Shown in pieces: positions 46,449 through 57,282 of a stretch of DNA of 64,000 nt. The stretch comes from Pleurodeles waltl. Taxonomy: Eukaryota > Chordata > Amphibia > Caudata > Salamandridae. Made by a program: the position numbers and the translations under genes. The notes below the pieces were generated by a model that was given only the letters and a program-made list of their open reading frames with translations, did not search any database and had not been told where the DNA came from. Location: assembly GCF_031143425.1 (NCBI RefSeq), contig NC_090444.1, positions 61,437,533-61,501,532 of the forward strand, in the 5' to 3' direction. Numbering within the stretch: the stretch's first letter is position 1; each line of letters begins with the position of its first letter.

Positions 46449-46990
46449 GGGGTGGTGTGGGTGATGTGTGGGTTGGTGTGTGTTGCGCTGTGTGGGGTGA
46501 TATTTAGTGGTGTGTTGTGTGAGGTGCGTGGATGTTATGTGGGTGATGGTGTTGAGTGCCTGTGAATGCTAGTTTGTGGATGCTGGTGTCTCTCTCTGGC
46601 CTTCTCTCTGTAATATTGGTCATAGGGGTTTGTGGGTGATGTGGGTGTGTGTTTTATATTGTATTGGGTGTGTGGGAGTGGTGTGTGTATGTGTATCAGG
46701 TGTGTGTATTTCAAATTGTCCAATGTGGCGGTGTTTTGGAGATGTGTGTGTATTTTGAGCGCGGAGGTGTGTACCGCCAATGGAATACCGCGGTTAAAAG
46801 ACCGCCACGTGGATTCATGGGTCGTGATAGCATGGGTGTATTTCTGTTGGCGTGACGGTGTCGGTTTTGTTTTCACCAGTTTATCACTGACCTTTGGTGT
46901 GGCGGACTTGTGTGGGTATCTGGATTTTGTCAGATTTCGAGACGTGGTTCGTAATAGCTGTGGCGGAATTCCGTGGCCGCGGTGGTGTGC

Positions 46991-48169
46991 ACCTTGTGCT
47001 GTGCTGTCGGGGAAGGTGGGCTCCGGTGGTGGACAGGAGATCCCCTCACACTAATCCCCCCGATCCCCTGGACGCCAGCTGTAAGCGCTCCAGGAATGCT
47101 GGGGATTCAGGCCTTTTGTGAAACGTGTCCTTTTACAGTGCTCTGAGGCTTGGCTTCAGTGAGCTCCAGCATTACGAACAAAGCCCGCCTTTATAAAACT
47201 GAAGGACTCTGCGGTGGTCACAGGACCTGGAGCCATTCCGAACAGTGAGCATTCTATCCTATTCAGAAGTCTTTATATAGCGCCTAGTTACCCACTCGCG
47301 CCTCCCAGCGCTGAAGACAAACACACCACACATAACCCCGAGGACAGATCATGGCCGAGAGTATCTGCTTTGGGGGGTGGGGTGGTCTCCCCTTCCCTCC
47401 CTCCCCTCCCCTGAGTGATGTGCCACAGACAGCGCAAACTGTAGGGTCCCTGCCAGGAGCAGGTCTGCCGGGCACACCCGGTGCTTCATGCTCGGCTGAC
47501 ACAGGTCCTGGGCACAGTGCTGCCGCCTGCCCCAACTGCACCCTTGAGACCTTACCTGTCCCAGGTGGTCCTCTCTGCTGGTCCAGCTCCTAAGCCCAGG
47601 AAGCGGGGGTCCAGGGCGATAAGAAATGGGGTGACTGGAAGCACGGTCCTTCCGTACAGGAGGATGTTCATGTGCCAGGGCAGATCCCTGCTGCCCACCC
47701 TCATGACTGGCACTCGGTGCTGGTGATCTCTTAGGACTGGCGCGAGGTTTACATGAGATTCTTCCTATAGGTACTGAACACCGCCCGGCCCCCCCCCCAA
47801 CCCCCCCTCCATCCGGGGTGAAGCCTGGTCCGATGGCGGGCGCGGGACCAGTCTTGGACACTCTCAGAAAATGAGCCTTTTCTGTGGTTTGATGAATTGT
47901 ATTGCTATTTTTAGACGGCGGACGTATTAAACCCAGCCTATGCTAGTCCGCCTTTCATTATAACATTAAAGTATTACTATGGGGCGGGAAAAGTCTGCTG
48001 GTAACTCACTCCAGGCCGTGGAGCTAAGAGACACCGTGGCCAGCGGTGACCCCCAACTCCCAGCATGCACCAAGCATGGGACCTTCCCAAGGAGAGCAGC
48101 CCACAGGCCCTTGTATGAGCTCCCCCCAATAGAACACGTGCTAATGTGGCCCAGGGTGTGCTTCAAGGC
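46991..48169. other. Unassigned sequence
   Basis: Begins where the Harbinger sequence is truncated. 47265-47340 has TTTATATAGCGCCTAGTTAC...CAGCGCTGAAG, resembling a LINE/SINE 3' tail seen also near 51531 and 55840. C runs near 47780. No gene. Confidence 0.4.
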
Positions 48170-48640
48170 GCTCTATGAGTCTCTGGAGGATGAGGGCGCG
48201 CGTTAATCACGCTCAGGTACATTGGTGAGTGTGGCTTTGAGTGAGATGGCTATGAGTATCTGAAGGATGAGGCCGCGCGTTACTCACGCTCAGGTACATT
48301 CAGCCGGGCTTTGAGTGAGATGGCTATGAGTATCTGAAGGATGAGGCCGCGCGTTACTCACGCTCAGGTACTTTCAGCCAGGCTTTGAGTTTGAGTGGGA
48401 TAGCTATGAGTATCTGAAGGATGAGGCCGCGCGTTACTCACGCTCAGGTTCTTTCAGCCAGGCTTTGAGTTTCAGTGGGATGGCTATGAGTAACTGAAGG
48501 ATGAGGGTGTGTGTTACTCACGCTCAGGTACATTCAGCCGGGCTTTGAGTTTGAGTGAGATGGCTATGGGAATCTGATGGATGAGGCCACGTGTTACTCA
48601 CGCTCAGGTACATTGGTGAGTGTAGTTTTGATGTTGAGTG
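48170..48640. repeat. 74-80-bp CpG-rich tandem array
   Basis: ATGGCTATGAGTATCTGAAG recurs at 48246, 48320, 48400, 48480 and 48560. Each unit has GAGGCCGCGCGTTACTCACG with several CpGs; decayed copies at both ends read TG or CA instead. Confidence 0.93.
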
Positions 48641-48732
48641 GGATGGTTAAGTTGAGACCGTATGGAAGAGACTCTGTAGCCAACCTTCAAGAAATACTCA
48701 CCAGAGTTCCATAACTGATGATACACAAGAAG

Positions 48733-49700
48733 TGTTAGACCTGACCGTGTTAGACTGGTCCCCCAAACCTTTTGCCTGTTGCCTCACATTTTTGCTGAAT
48801 TCTTTTTTACGACCTTAGGACTCTGAGCACTTTACCACTGCTGACCAGTGCTAAAGCGCACGTGCTCTCTCTCCCCTAAACATGGTATTGATTGGTACAT
48901 CCACAATTGGCATATTTAATTTACTTATAAGCCCCTAGTAAAGTGCAATATATGTGCCCTGGGCCTGTAAATTGAATGCTACCAGTGGGCCTGCAGCAAT
49001 GCTTGTGCCATCCACTCAAGTAGCCTTCAACCTGTCCCGGGCCTGCCATTGCAGCCAGAATGCAGTGTTATACAGCTATGTCGACTTGAAATTTAAAACC
49101 CATCGTCAAGCCTTAACGCTTCTTTTATTACACATGTCACCCCTAAGATAGGCCCTAGGGAGCCCATAGGACAGGGTGCTGTGTAAATAAAAGGAGGGAC
49201 ATATAGCTTTCTGTTTTACATGTCCTGTTAGTGAAAAACTCCCAAATTCGTTTTCACTGCTGTGAGACCTACCCCTCTCATAAGTTAACATTAGGGATTC
49301 CTTATTACTTTTATTAAGCTGTAATTCCTACTTGAGAATGAGTAGATATGTGATGTTTAGTACCTATGGAATTGTAATAATAAATCCTCTTTAATGGCAA
49401 AATCAGATTTATTGTTACAATTTTGAAGATGCCACTTTTAGAAAGTTGGCATTTTCCTCTTCTTATCCCTGTGTGCCTGCAGCCTGTCTCCAACACATGT
49501 CTGGACTGGGTGACAGCATGACTTTGTGCATTCCCTCCAGACAGACACACACAAAGGGATCTTAGATGGGACTGAGTGGCCATCAGTGCCCTGATGGCCC
49601 ATCCAGGGCAGGATGGGAGGGAGGCCTGACACTTACATCTGAATAGGCAGTGTCCTCCTTCAACACAAAGACTGATTACCCCCGGTAGTGAGCCTGGAGC
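48733..49700 (+). mobile_element. Truncated copy of the TGTTAG LTR family
   Basis: Starts TGTTAGACCTGAC and follows, in reverse orientation, the right half of the 5235-7424 LTR: TAGGACTCTGAGCACTTTAC, GGCATATTTAATTTACTTAT, GTGCCCTGGGCCTGTAAATT and CAGCCTGTCTCCAACACATG all have counterparts there. The TATA and downstream half are missing; the right border is approximate. Confidence 0.75.
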
Positions 49701-49934
49701 AGAGCAGGAAGAGAGGATTTACGTGCACCTCAGAGACCATTCTTCACAAATGTTGATTCATTACAATGCCAGGGACAGGGGAAGCGACATTACACACTTT
49801 GACACACCCCTTACGACATCAGAAGAAGGGACCTCATGACGGACAACATTAGTGGTCTGTCCTGGAATTGATATCATTGTATTTGAAGGGCCTACAATAA
49901 AAACAAGTTACCATAATAAGAGAAAAGACACTAA

Positions 49935-50644
49935 GGGCCACATGTACAAAAATCCAGTTTTGGGGCTCGCAAACTGCGAGTCTTAGAGACTTGCAATTTG
50001 CGAGTCGCAAAAACGGATGTACAACAGTGTACTTTACACGGTTTGCGATTCCCGATGAGGTTGTAAAAGTCCTACCTCATGAATATTCATGAGGTAGGTC
50101 GCAATATGTGACCCCATTGGGAATGGCCGTCCTCACAGGGATGGTGGCCTGCTGGAGACAGCAGACCACCATGACTGTGACTGCTTTTAAAGTAAAGCAG
50201 TTTTTTTTTTTGTTATGCCGCCCTTAAAGGAAAACAAGATGCATTTCAAAAACAAAAATGAAAAGTTTTCTTTTCATGTTTTTCAGAGCAGGCAGTGGTC
50301 TGTTTGACCACTGCCTGCTCTGAAAAAATATTTTCGCTGCCATTCACAAAGGCGAAGGGCCCCCTTTCCGTTTGCAAATGGGTTAGCACCAGTTTGAAAC
50401 TGGTGCTAACTACGATTGTTTTGCGACGGCATTCGCGGTCACAAAACAATCATACATACCTTTTGGATTCGGTATTAGGAAGGGATGCCCTTGACACGGC
50501 CCTTCCTAATACCGAATCGCAAAAGCCAAACTGTAATCGCAGTTTGGGCTTTGTACATCCCAAATAGCATTTTTCAAGTCGCAAACAGGTTGATTCTGCG
50601 AATCGCCCCTTTACGACGTGAGAAATGCTTCGTACATCTGGCCC
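49935..50644. mobile_element. Serial-hairpin MITE (GGGCCACATGTAC), TSD TAA
   Basis: 710 bp, ends GGGCCACATGTAC and GTACATCTGGCCC, TAA at 49932-49934 and 50645-50647 (Harbinger-type). Inside are consecutive hairpins: a perfect 22-bp arm pair with a 5-nt loop (50279-50300/50306-50327), 14-bp arms (50382-50395/50397-50410), 12-of-13 arms (about 50413-50450), 19-bp arms (50466-50484/50500-50518) and AAGCCAAACTG/CAGTTTGGGCTT (about 50524). Non-coding. Confidence 0.88.
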
Positions 50645-50792
50645 TAAATTAGATTACACTATTTATTTTTTCACCCATGTATAAAGGATGCTGCATTGTA
50701 CGCCCGAGGTACACCAGTGAGCAGCACAGGGGCATGCCATCATAGTCACAGCCGTCTAATGCCCAAGTACTGTCGTCAGATTTCCAGACATA

Positions 50793-50960
50793 GGACCTGA
50801 TCTAGATGTCGGCCGACGGGTCTCCATTACAACAGTGACGGACATCCCGTCCGCCGAAATCTAAATCGCGTAGGACATAATGGGATTAAGATTTAGGTGG
50901 ACGGGATATCTGTCACCTTTGTGACAGAGTAACCCATCGGCCGAGTTCTTAGTCAGGCCC
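50793..50960. mobile_element. Small MITE (GGACCTGATCTAGATGTCGG)
   Basis: 168 bp; left GGACCTGATCTAGATGTCGG and right CCGAGTTCTTAGTCAGGCCC are imperfect inverted repeats, extending into CCGACGGGT/ACCCATCGG. No exact target duplication (ATA versus TAA). Confidence 0.65.
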
Positions 50961-50963
50961 TAA

Positions 50964-51350
50964 GGCTCAAATGTGCAGACATAAAATCTAGTGTTAAATC
51001 ACATGATGATATGCCCGGGCAAAACTTTCTTATTTTCAGCCAGAACCTCCTTTCTCCCAGACTCATCCTCGGTTCGACCAGGTAGAGCCTGACTTGCCCT
51101 GCAGCAGCCTCAGAGGAGCATGTGGACCGACACGTCTCTGCCTCCAAACCCAGCTGCATGGACCCAAGCCATGGCCACAACCATTAATATTTTTATCACT
51201 CTTACTACTACAATAATGATGACACAGAAGCCGCAGTGGAAAGGCCTCCCACAAATGTTTTCTGGATCAGCTTGTGTTTTTGGACCAGTGTAGGTAGCAT
51301 CTTCTAGGAGTATTTTTGTTTCCAGGTAAGAAAAGAGATATATAAAAATC
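50964..51350. other. Unassigned sequence
   Basis: No gene or repeat recognised. Confidence 0.45.
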
Positions 51351-51356
51351 TGGTAT

Positions 51357-51520
51357 TATAATGATGATGATGATTATTATTATTATTATATAATTGGTAA
51401 TATATACTACTACCACTACTAATTGCACAATTAATAATGATACCATATAATTTGGTAATTTGTTCTACTACTACTAATACTACTATTAATACTGCTACTA
51501 CTAATAATATTAATAAAAAT
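51357..51520. repeat. ATG/ATT/ACT trinucleotide tract
   Basis: Runs of GATGATGATG, ATTATTATTATT and ACTACTACTAAT-type triplets, partly interrupted. Confidence 0.9.
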
Positions 51521-51539
51521 AATAGCTTGTTTTTTATAC

Positions 51540-52189
51540 AGCACTTTGACCCACACTTATGCAGTTTCTAAGCACTGTAAACGACGCATATCAGTATTAT
51601 TAACTCATGGTAATAACATTGATACTCAGTTAATTCTTAAAGTGCTATAAATAGCTGACCCTAAATACCCACTGTGGATGTCTTCTAGTTATTTTTTAGG
51701 GCGATCTATTTTCATAAAAATGCTTCGCTACTCGTTTCAGCACTGAGTAAATTACATCCCACCAGCCTTAAGGGATGCCCCAACAGTTTCCCTCTATTGC
51801 TTTAAGAAGTAAAGGCACGGTTGACTCACCTGCTTGAGATCCCATGTCCTTTGCAGCAGCAGTGCTAGCCTGCCAAGCAACGTTTAAAGCCTTTTGTGCT
51901 TTGGTCAGCACATCTTACTTTTCAGCGCACACACCGAGAGACCCACCTCTGTGGCGCTGGGCTCCAGGAAATGGTTTCCTTACTGAACGTGTGACCTGTC
52001 AGTTTATTGCTTTTTGCAACACTGCATTTAATCGCCTAATACTGGCTGAAAACAAAACTGAAAGCTACCATTGTAAACATTTGGCAGGAGCTGTGGCTGT
52101 GTTCAGTACGCATTGAACGCGAGCAGGCCACACTACCGTGAAATTATCGTTTTTCTTTTTCAGAAATTAAACATGACACAGGAAGTCCT
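51540..52189. other. Unassigned sequence
   Basis: A LINE/SINE-tail-like string (TTTTTATACAGCACTTTGAC) at about 51532, then nothing recognised. Confidence 0.4.
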
Positions 52190-52590
52190 GTAAATCAGGG
52201 CTCGCAGGATTCTACCCGGAGTAGCAAAGGTCAAGCCAGGGGTTGCAGTTGCACCCCCACGGGAACCCTAATTGACTTCCATGCCCTTCTTTGAAGTCAT
52301 CTCCACTTAAAAGGCACAACGGGGTATAAGTGCTGGGTCTCTGACCCCATGAAGGCAGTACACTACTGGACCTGTGAAGAACTCTGCCAGGAAGAAGGAC
52401 TGCTGTGCTGCTACATGGGCTGACACTGGACTGCTGCTCTGGAAGAACCGCTTTTCTGCTATGCTGCTTTCTGTCCTGCTAAGGAAGGACTGGACCCATA
52501 TAACTTGAACCCAGAGTCACTCCAAGGTTGCTGGCTTGCCTCCTGTTCTGAAGTCTCCGGGACATCAAAGACTTGTCTTCAATCTGCAAA
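52190..52590 (+). mobile_element. LTR-like promoter/leader fragment
   Basis: GGGGTATAAGTGCTGGGTCTCTGACCCC at about 52320 has the same TATA-to-GGGTCTCTGAC spacing as the minus strand of the 5235 LTR, followed by GAAGAACTCTGCCAGGAAGA-type leader sequence. No borders found. Confidence 0.35.
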
Positions 52591-52599
52591 CAGCACCTG

Positions 52600-52960
52600 G
52601 ACCAAATGCAGTGCACACATCTTGTGCCAAACACAGTGCACACATCTTACTCCAAACACAGTGCATGCATCTTACAACGAACACACTGCACACATCTTCA
52701 ACCAAAAGCATTGCACACATCTTACACCAAATGCAGTGCACTCATCTTAGACTGAACGCAGTGCACGCATCTTACACTGAACACAGTGCACGCATCTTAC
52801 ACCGAACACACTGCACACATCTTCAACCGGAAGCACTGCACACATCTTACACCAAACGCCGTGCACTTATCTTAGACCGACCGCAGTGCACACATCTTAC
52901 ACTGAACACAGTGCACACATCTTACACTGAACACAGTGCACACATCAAACAGATGGGCAT
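52600..52960. repeat. 25-bp minisatellite
   Basis: About 14 copies of GCATCTTACACTGAACACAG plus TGCAC. Related CACAACAGCACAC-rich sequence continues to about 53480 without a clear period. Confidence 0.92.
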
Positions 52961-53855
52961 CACTGCAACCACAACAGCACTTCCCTCCTAGCAACTACAC
53001 TCACCACAGGTCACTACCATGCACTCCACACCTTAACACCTCGATTATTCCATGCAGCTGTACACCAACAAGTTCACAACAGCACACAGAATTAAGCGCA
53101 CACCAGTGTGCACATTTTCCAGAGTTGCAGTTTGTTGTGCAGAGCCCTGGGGATGCAAGTGATGCATGGAGGTCGCTGTGCACACAACAGTTCTCTTAGA
53201 AAACAGACATGCACCAGAAACACCTAGCACATCTACAAGGCTGACCACACATCCCATACAGGTCGTTAGCAGCGATCTCACAACAGTACAAGTCACAGCA
53301 GTGAGCAATCATAACCTTCAACACACTACACTAGTCAGAACAACTTGCACAAGTCTACATCCTTCAGAGGTGCAGTACAGATGGACCTCACTGAACTCTC
53401 AGCAGCACTCACACCCCAGCATCACAAGCACAACACATCACAACAACACCCGCCACCAATCAACAGCTGGGCTTTGTGGACCTCAACAGGACACCCAGAG
53501 GCGTAGCTTGGTCAGAAGGATTGGGGGGGGCTGTTCAGACATCCCAACAATCACAACGGCACATAATGTTAAAATACATCATACAACAGGCAGGGCGCAT
53601 GAGAGGGGCCTAAAGGACAGTGGAAAGGGAGGGGAATGCAGATTGGTATGGGCAGTAAGAAGTGAGAGAAGCACAATATTTTGTAAAATAACCAACATTT
53701 TTGAGGAATTTCAAAGCAAAGGGAGAGAGAGTATGCAAGTGTTCTTGTGTGTCTGTAAAAGTTCTTGGTGAAATCTGACAGACACTTCACCATAGGCAAC
53801 TGAAAGCACCTGTACCCAACTATGTATAAGGAGATCATTTTTTAGGGGATGTAAC
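52961..53855. other. Unassigned, with a possible hAT MITE terminus
   Basis: CAGAGGCGTAGCTTGGTCAG at 53499 followed by a G run resembles the left end of CAGTGGCGTAGC-type hAT MITEs. No right end or gene found. Confidence 0.4.
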
Positions 53856-54196
53856 TAGAGTTTAATTTTCTAAATAAAAACGTGCTGGTGCCCAGAGCTC
53901 TCCTCTTGAACATGCGGCTGCTGTAATTAAATGTGCGAGCACGGAATATTGAGGCAGCGTAATTCTGAAGCCATCTCGGGCCTCTTTCGTTCATTTAAAG
54001 CCTCCCCCTGCCCCTTCAGCTCATTCTTGCAGCTTTCTGCTTTCTCCCATTGTGACACGTTTTTTTTTTTCCTTCCTCAGTCTTTCCCATATGTGTCTTT
54101 TGCTCGCAGTAAAAGCTTGAGGCAGAATAAGCACCAGCCCTGAAAAATAAGTGCTGGTGCTCAGCACCGGAAACAGCAAGCACCAATTAAGCACAG
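53856..54196. mobile_element. Diverged inverted copy of the 10395 MITE
   Basis: Shares, in reverse orientation, TAAATAAAAACGTGC, GTGCGAGCACGGAATATTGA, GCCTCTTT, TTTTGCTCGCAG and AAGTGCTGGTGCTCAGCACC with 10395-10736. Left TIR decayed; right end CCAATTAAGCACAG. Confidence 0.75.
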
Positions 54197-54199
54197 GAT

Positions 54200-54707
54200 G
54201 CAACTCCCCAAGCAACCCCCACCCCCAAAGCTACTCCCCTGAGGACAACATTGTTTCAATGGCCTCCTCCACAGGCAATGCAGGTGCGAGTCCTTCAGAT
54301 GTTGGTACACACAGGGACAGCTGAAGGATTTTGGGGGCCTTGGGCCAAGTATTTTGGGGTCCCTGTTCCCAACAGCTTTGAATTTATGATCCAATTTCAG
54401 CTCTTTGCTGCCCTCTGAGGACAGGTCACTGACAGTGCAAGGCGCACCAGTCCAGATCTAAATCTGTTCACATTTAATATTCAGGGATGGTGAGGTGTGT
54501 TTTCGATACTGTAACACAGCAGCAGCTCAGTCACATTACTGCAAATAATCTGTGATGCCCTCCCATGCCTCATGCCCGAGGTCCTGTTTTGATCTAGCAG
54601 AACGTTTTTATGGATGTATGAAACATAAACACAGCATTTCTCTGCAAAATGTCTGTAATAGACTCGCACCCGTCACCCACATTAAATGTAAAGGAAAGGG
54701 AAGCGGT
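54200..54707. other. Unassigned sequence
   Basis: No gene or clear repeat. Confidence 0.4.
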
Positions 54708-55110
54708 ATTTAAAACAGTCCAATTAAGATGTATTCAAGGTCAACAGGGCAAGACTCTCTGCAGATCAGAGTGGCTCCTTTAATGGTCCCCTGAATGACT
54801 GGGGCCCTGGACAGAGCCCACTTTGCCCATGGCTTAAAGCGCCTCTGGTACACCCGGCTCCACACTGCCAGCCACAGAATAAGCAAACACGCCCACAAAA
54901 TCACACCCACTACTGATGGCCCGCCCGTGACAGCATCCTCGGGCCAGATGTCCAACCTGACAGCGCCGCGAGGCCACACGAAAAGAAAGACAGCGCTACA
55001 CACGTCTACTACCAGGACATAAAACGTCAGTGCTCGCGGCCAGGGCAATGAGGCTCGTCGCTGCCATGTTTGTGGTGGTGGACAGACAATCCATCACTTC
55101 CGGTCCCTGA
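54708..55110 (-). other. Possible host gene 5' end: CpG-rich, ETS motif, membrane-like ORF
   Basis: Minus strand: CCGGAAGTG (ETS/GABP-type promoter motif) lies near 55103, then within 150 bp a frame running to 54710 with about 112 codons. It has hydrophobic segments LTFYVLVVDVCSAVFLFVW and VVGVILWACLLILWLAVW that look like two membrane helices, followed by a basic stretch. CpG density over 54840-55070 is clearly above the surroundings. The nearest ATG (MAATSLIALAAS) is in a different frame, and the open frame starts without an ATG. No splice donor is convincing. It could be a true first exon with a frameshift, a pseudogene or chance. I do not recognise the protein. Confidence 0.3.
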
Positions 55111-55654
55111 GTTTAATGAACACAGCCACACGCAGGGTCCGCCCCCTATTGTAAAACATGACCTCGAGTCCCAACACGGCGCGGGGATCTCACAAGTCAG
55201 ATGCGCATTCACTGCTTAAGGACACCTGACCCGTGACCCCTTCCACCAAAGAACACACATTATTCACATGGAATTTAGCACCAAAGCACAAGTGCGAAGC
55301 GCTTAAAAGTGCAGTATGCAGAGGGCATGGGTCTGCTTAACAAACACCCCGCCAAGGCAAGGGCCCCCCTCTATGGCCGCAGCTATAGACTTCACACGCC
55401 AGGCAAAGCCAGGAGCGCACAGCGTGAGAACAGCCACATCCCTCCCAGGGCTGGGGGCTGATGACGTCTCAAGCAGGGTGTCCAATGGCGATCCAAGTCA
55501 CATGTCAAGATATCCACATGTGATACTTTTACATGTAAAACCCATACATTGAGCTCACTTCCATAGAGAGTATCCTGAAATCTGACATGGATCTGACCCA
55601 CCAGGAGCCACGCTGGACACTCCCTCGGGAAGGATCAGTCAGTTGTACTGAGTA
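55111..55654. other. Unassigned sequence
   Basis: Moderately CpG-rich to about 55480. No gene supported. Confidence 0.4.
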
Positions 55655-55662
55655 TCTGTCAT

Positions 55663-55790
55663 CAGTGGCGTAACAAAACTGGAGCCCCCCTCCCAGACTC
55701 ACTCAAGTCAGGTGCTGTGCGGAGGGCGCCCCCTTGGACCTTGGCCCGCACTGCACAGCAGGGTCTGTGGGGACCTTTGTTACGCCACTG
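55663..55790. mobile_element. 128-bp hAT MITE (CAGTGGCGTAACAAA)
   Basis: Perfect 15-bp inverted ends CAGTGGCGTAACAAA/TTTGTTACGCCACTG. Flanks TCTGTCAT and GGTGTCAT match at 6 of 8, consistent with an 8-bp duplication. Confidence 0.87.
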
Positions 55791-56390
55791 GGTGTCATCG
55801 TTTATCTAAAGGGTATTGCAGTGTCTGTAGCAATCAGTGTTTGTAAAGCGCAACTACTCACCCATTAAGGCCCCAAGGCGCTGTGAACAATATCCAAGGA
55901 GCCTGAACTCCATTTACTGTCACTGCAAACACCTCAGCATTAGAAGTAACAAACTGCAGAGGAGCACACAGCAGATGGTACCCATTTCTTGCATCCATAA
56001 CCTTCAGGATGACAATACCTGGCAGTGTTAAGTGTAGAGTCCTAATCCTACACAGAGGAGCGTGCCACCCATCCACCGATGGTGCTCTGGACACAGGAGC
56101 TCGGGAGCACGTGCACCAACCCCAGCCCCTGACTGACAGCAGACAGAGCCAACAGATGCAACAGTTTGGAGACAGGGACTCGGAATGCCCTAAATCTACT
56201 GATGCCTTTAAAGCAACAAACAGCCCCAGGCACAGAGGGGGGACTCCATGGTTCTCCACAGAGCTCTTGCAGATAAAAAAAAAAAATCTGAAGGGTTAGA
56301 AAGGGCAGGGGGGGGGGAGTTAGAACAAAGCAAGTAAACACAACTATAAGAAGGAAGTAAGAAAAACAAGCACTTACAATGTAATAGATC
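55791..56390. other. LINE/SINE-tail-like piece, then unassigned
   Basis: 55835-55985 has TTTGTAAAGCGCAACTACTC...CAAGGCGCTGTGAAC and a 30-bp block shared (29 of 30, inverted) with 37726-37755. Family not identified. A and G runs near 56275-56320. Confidence 0.4.
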
Positions 56391-56394
56391 TCAC

Positions 56395-56512
56395 TCTTTG
56401 GGAGCCAGAGCTATTGGCATTGTAAATTCATAACTGCACTTTTCTTGCCACATAAATTGGTCAACCCTGCCTCATAATTTTGTCTTTTCCCGCCATATAA
56501 TTCCAGTAGCCC
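56395..56512. mobile_element. Fragment of the CAGGGCC hAT MITE family
   Basis: TTGCCACATAAATTGGTCAA, CCTGCCTCATAATT and CCGCCATATAATTCCAGTAG match the end of the 24320-24754 MITE. Confidence 0.6.
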
Positions 56513-56639
56513 AGTATTTAACTAAAGCACTTCCATTTACCTTCTTCATCTATCTTAAAACAAATACAATTATCATATAAACTTTTATCAGAAATAACGT
56601 TTTGGCATTAGAGTGTAGTGCTCAAAACACCATAGCAAA

Positions 56640-57080
56640 AATATAATTTGGGACGGATTGGAGGGTGAAAGGAAAGAGGGAGTCGGGAGTAAAGATGGAG
56701 AGGACACGTGGCGTAGTAACGGTGTCATGGGCCCTGGAGTAAGAAAGGAAAATAGTTGACTGCAATTTTAGCAGGAAAATACAGCAGTAATTAGAGTTGA
56801 GCGAGGTCCATAGGTCTCTGGGCCCCGGTGCCTCTGCACTTGCTGCTCCATTGATAAGTAGGCCTCAGGAGAGAAAGCGGATGGGGCAGAAAAAGAGAAG
56901 CGAAAGGAATACAACAGAGAAGAAATAGAGCAAACGTGAGGCAAAAGAAAAAAGAGAAGGAATCTTTAGAACAAAAGATAAAGAGGTAAAAATAATGAAA
57001 GAAGTGTGAAAAGAAAGAGAAAAATTAACGCTAGGAAAAAAAAGAGAGATGGTGAGAGAAACAATCAGTGAAAAAAACAG
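56640..57080. other. Purine-rich tract
   Basis: Plus strand A/G-rich, strongest at 56865-57065. No regular period; no gene. Confidence 0.6.
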
Positions 57081-57181
57081 GGCATGTATGTATTGACACA
57101 TTACAGACAGGAAACGCCCTGAATGCCGACTCTGTAACAACTCGTTGAACAACGCTTTCGTTAACCATGACTTTGTTGTTT

Positions 57182-57233
57182 TGTGCCTTAACCATGCATG
57201 TGCTGAACAACGCACATGCGTGGTTAAGGCACA
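57182..57233. repeat. Long hairpin
   Basis: Arms 57182-57202 and 57213-57233 (TGTGCCTTAACCATGCATGTG-type) pair at 20 of 21 positions around a 10-nt loop; pairing continues weakly outward (TTGTTT/GAACAA). Confidence 0.9.
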
Positions 57234-57282
57234 GAACAAGGTAGTCGGCTGAGGAGGATGACGCGATGAGTCAGGTAAGTGG

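Larger units (their letters stand above)
38005..46990. mobile_element. PIF/Harbinger transposon, right end missing
   Basis: The left terminus GGTGGTCATTACAACCCTGG is followed by GGCGGT-rich subterminal sequence with many inverted GCGGT/ACCGC motifs. Inside are four minisatellites, a minus-strand Myb-like gene, a plus-strand DDE transposase and a second minus-strand Myb-like gene. GC-skewed, ACCGCC-rich sequence returns at 46760-46990 and then stops abruptly without an inverse terminus, so the right end was lost. No target duplication can be read. Known PIF/Harbinger elements carry a transposase plus one Myb/SANT-like protein. Confidence 0.85.
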
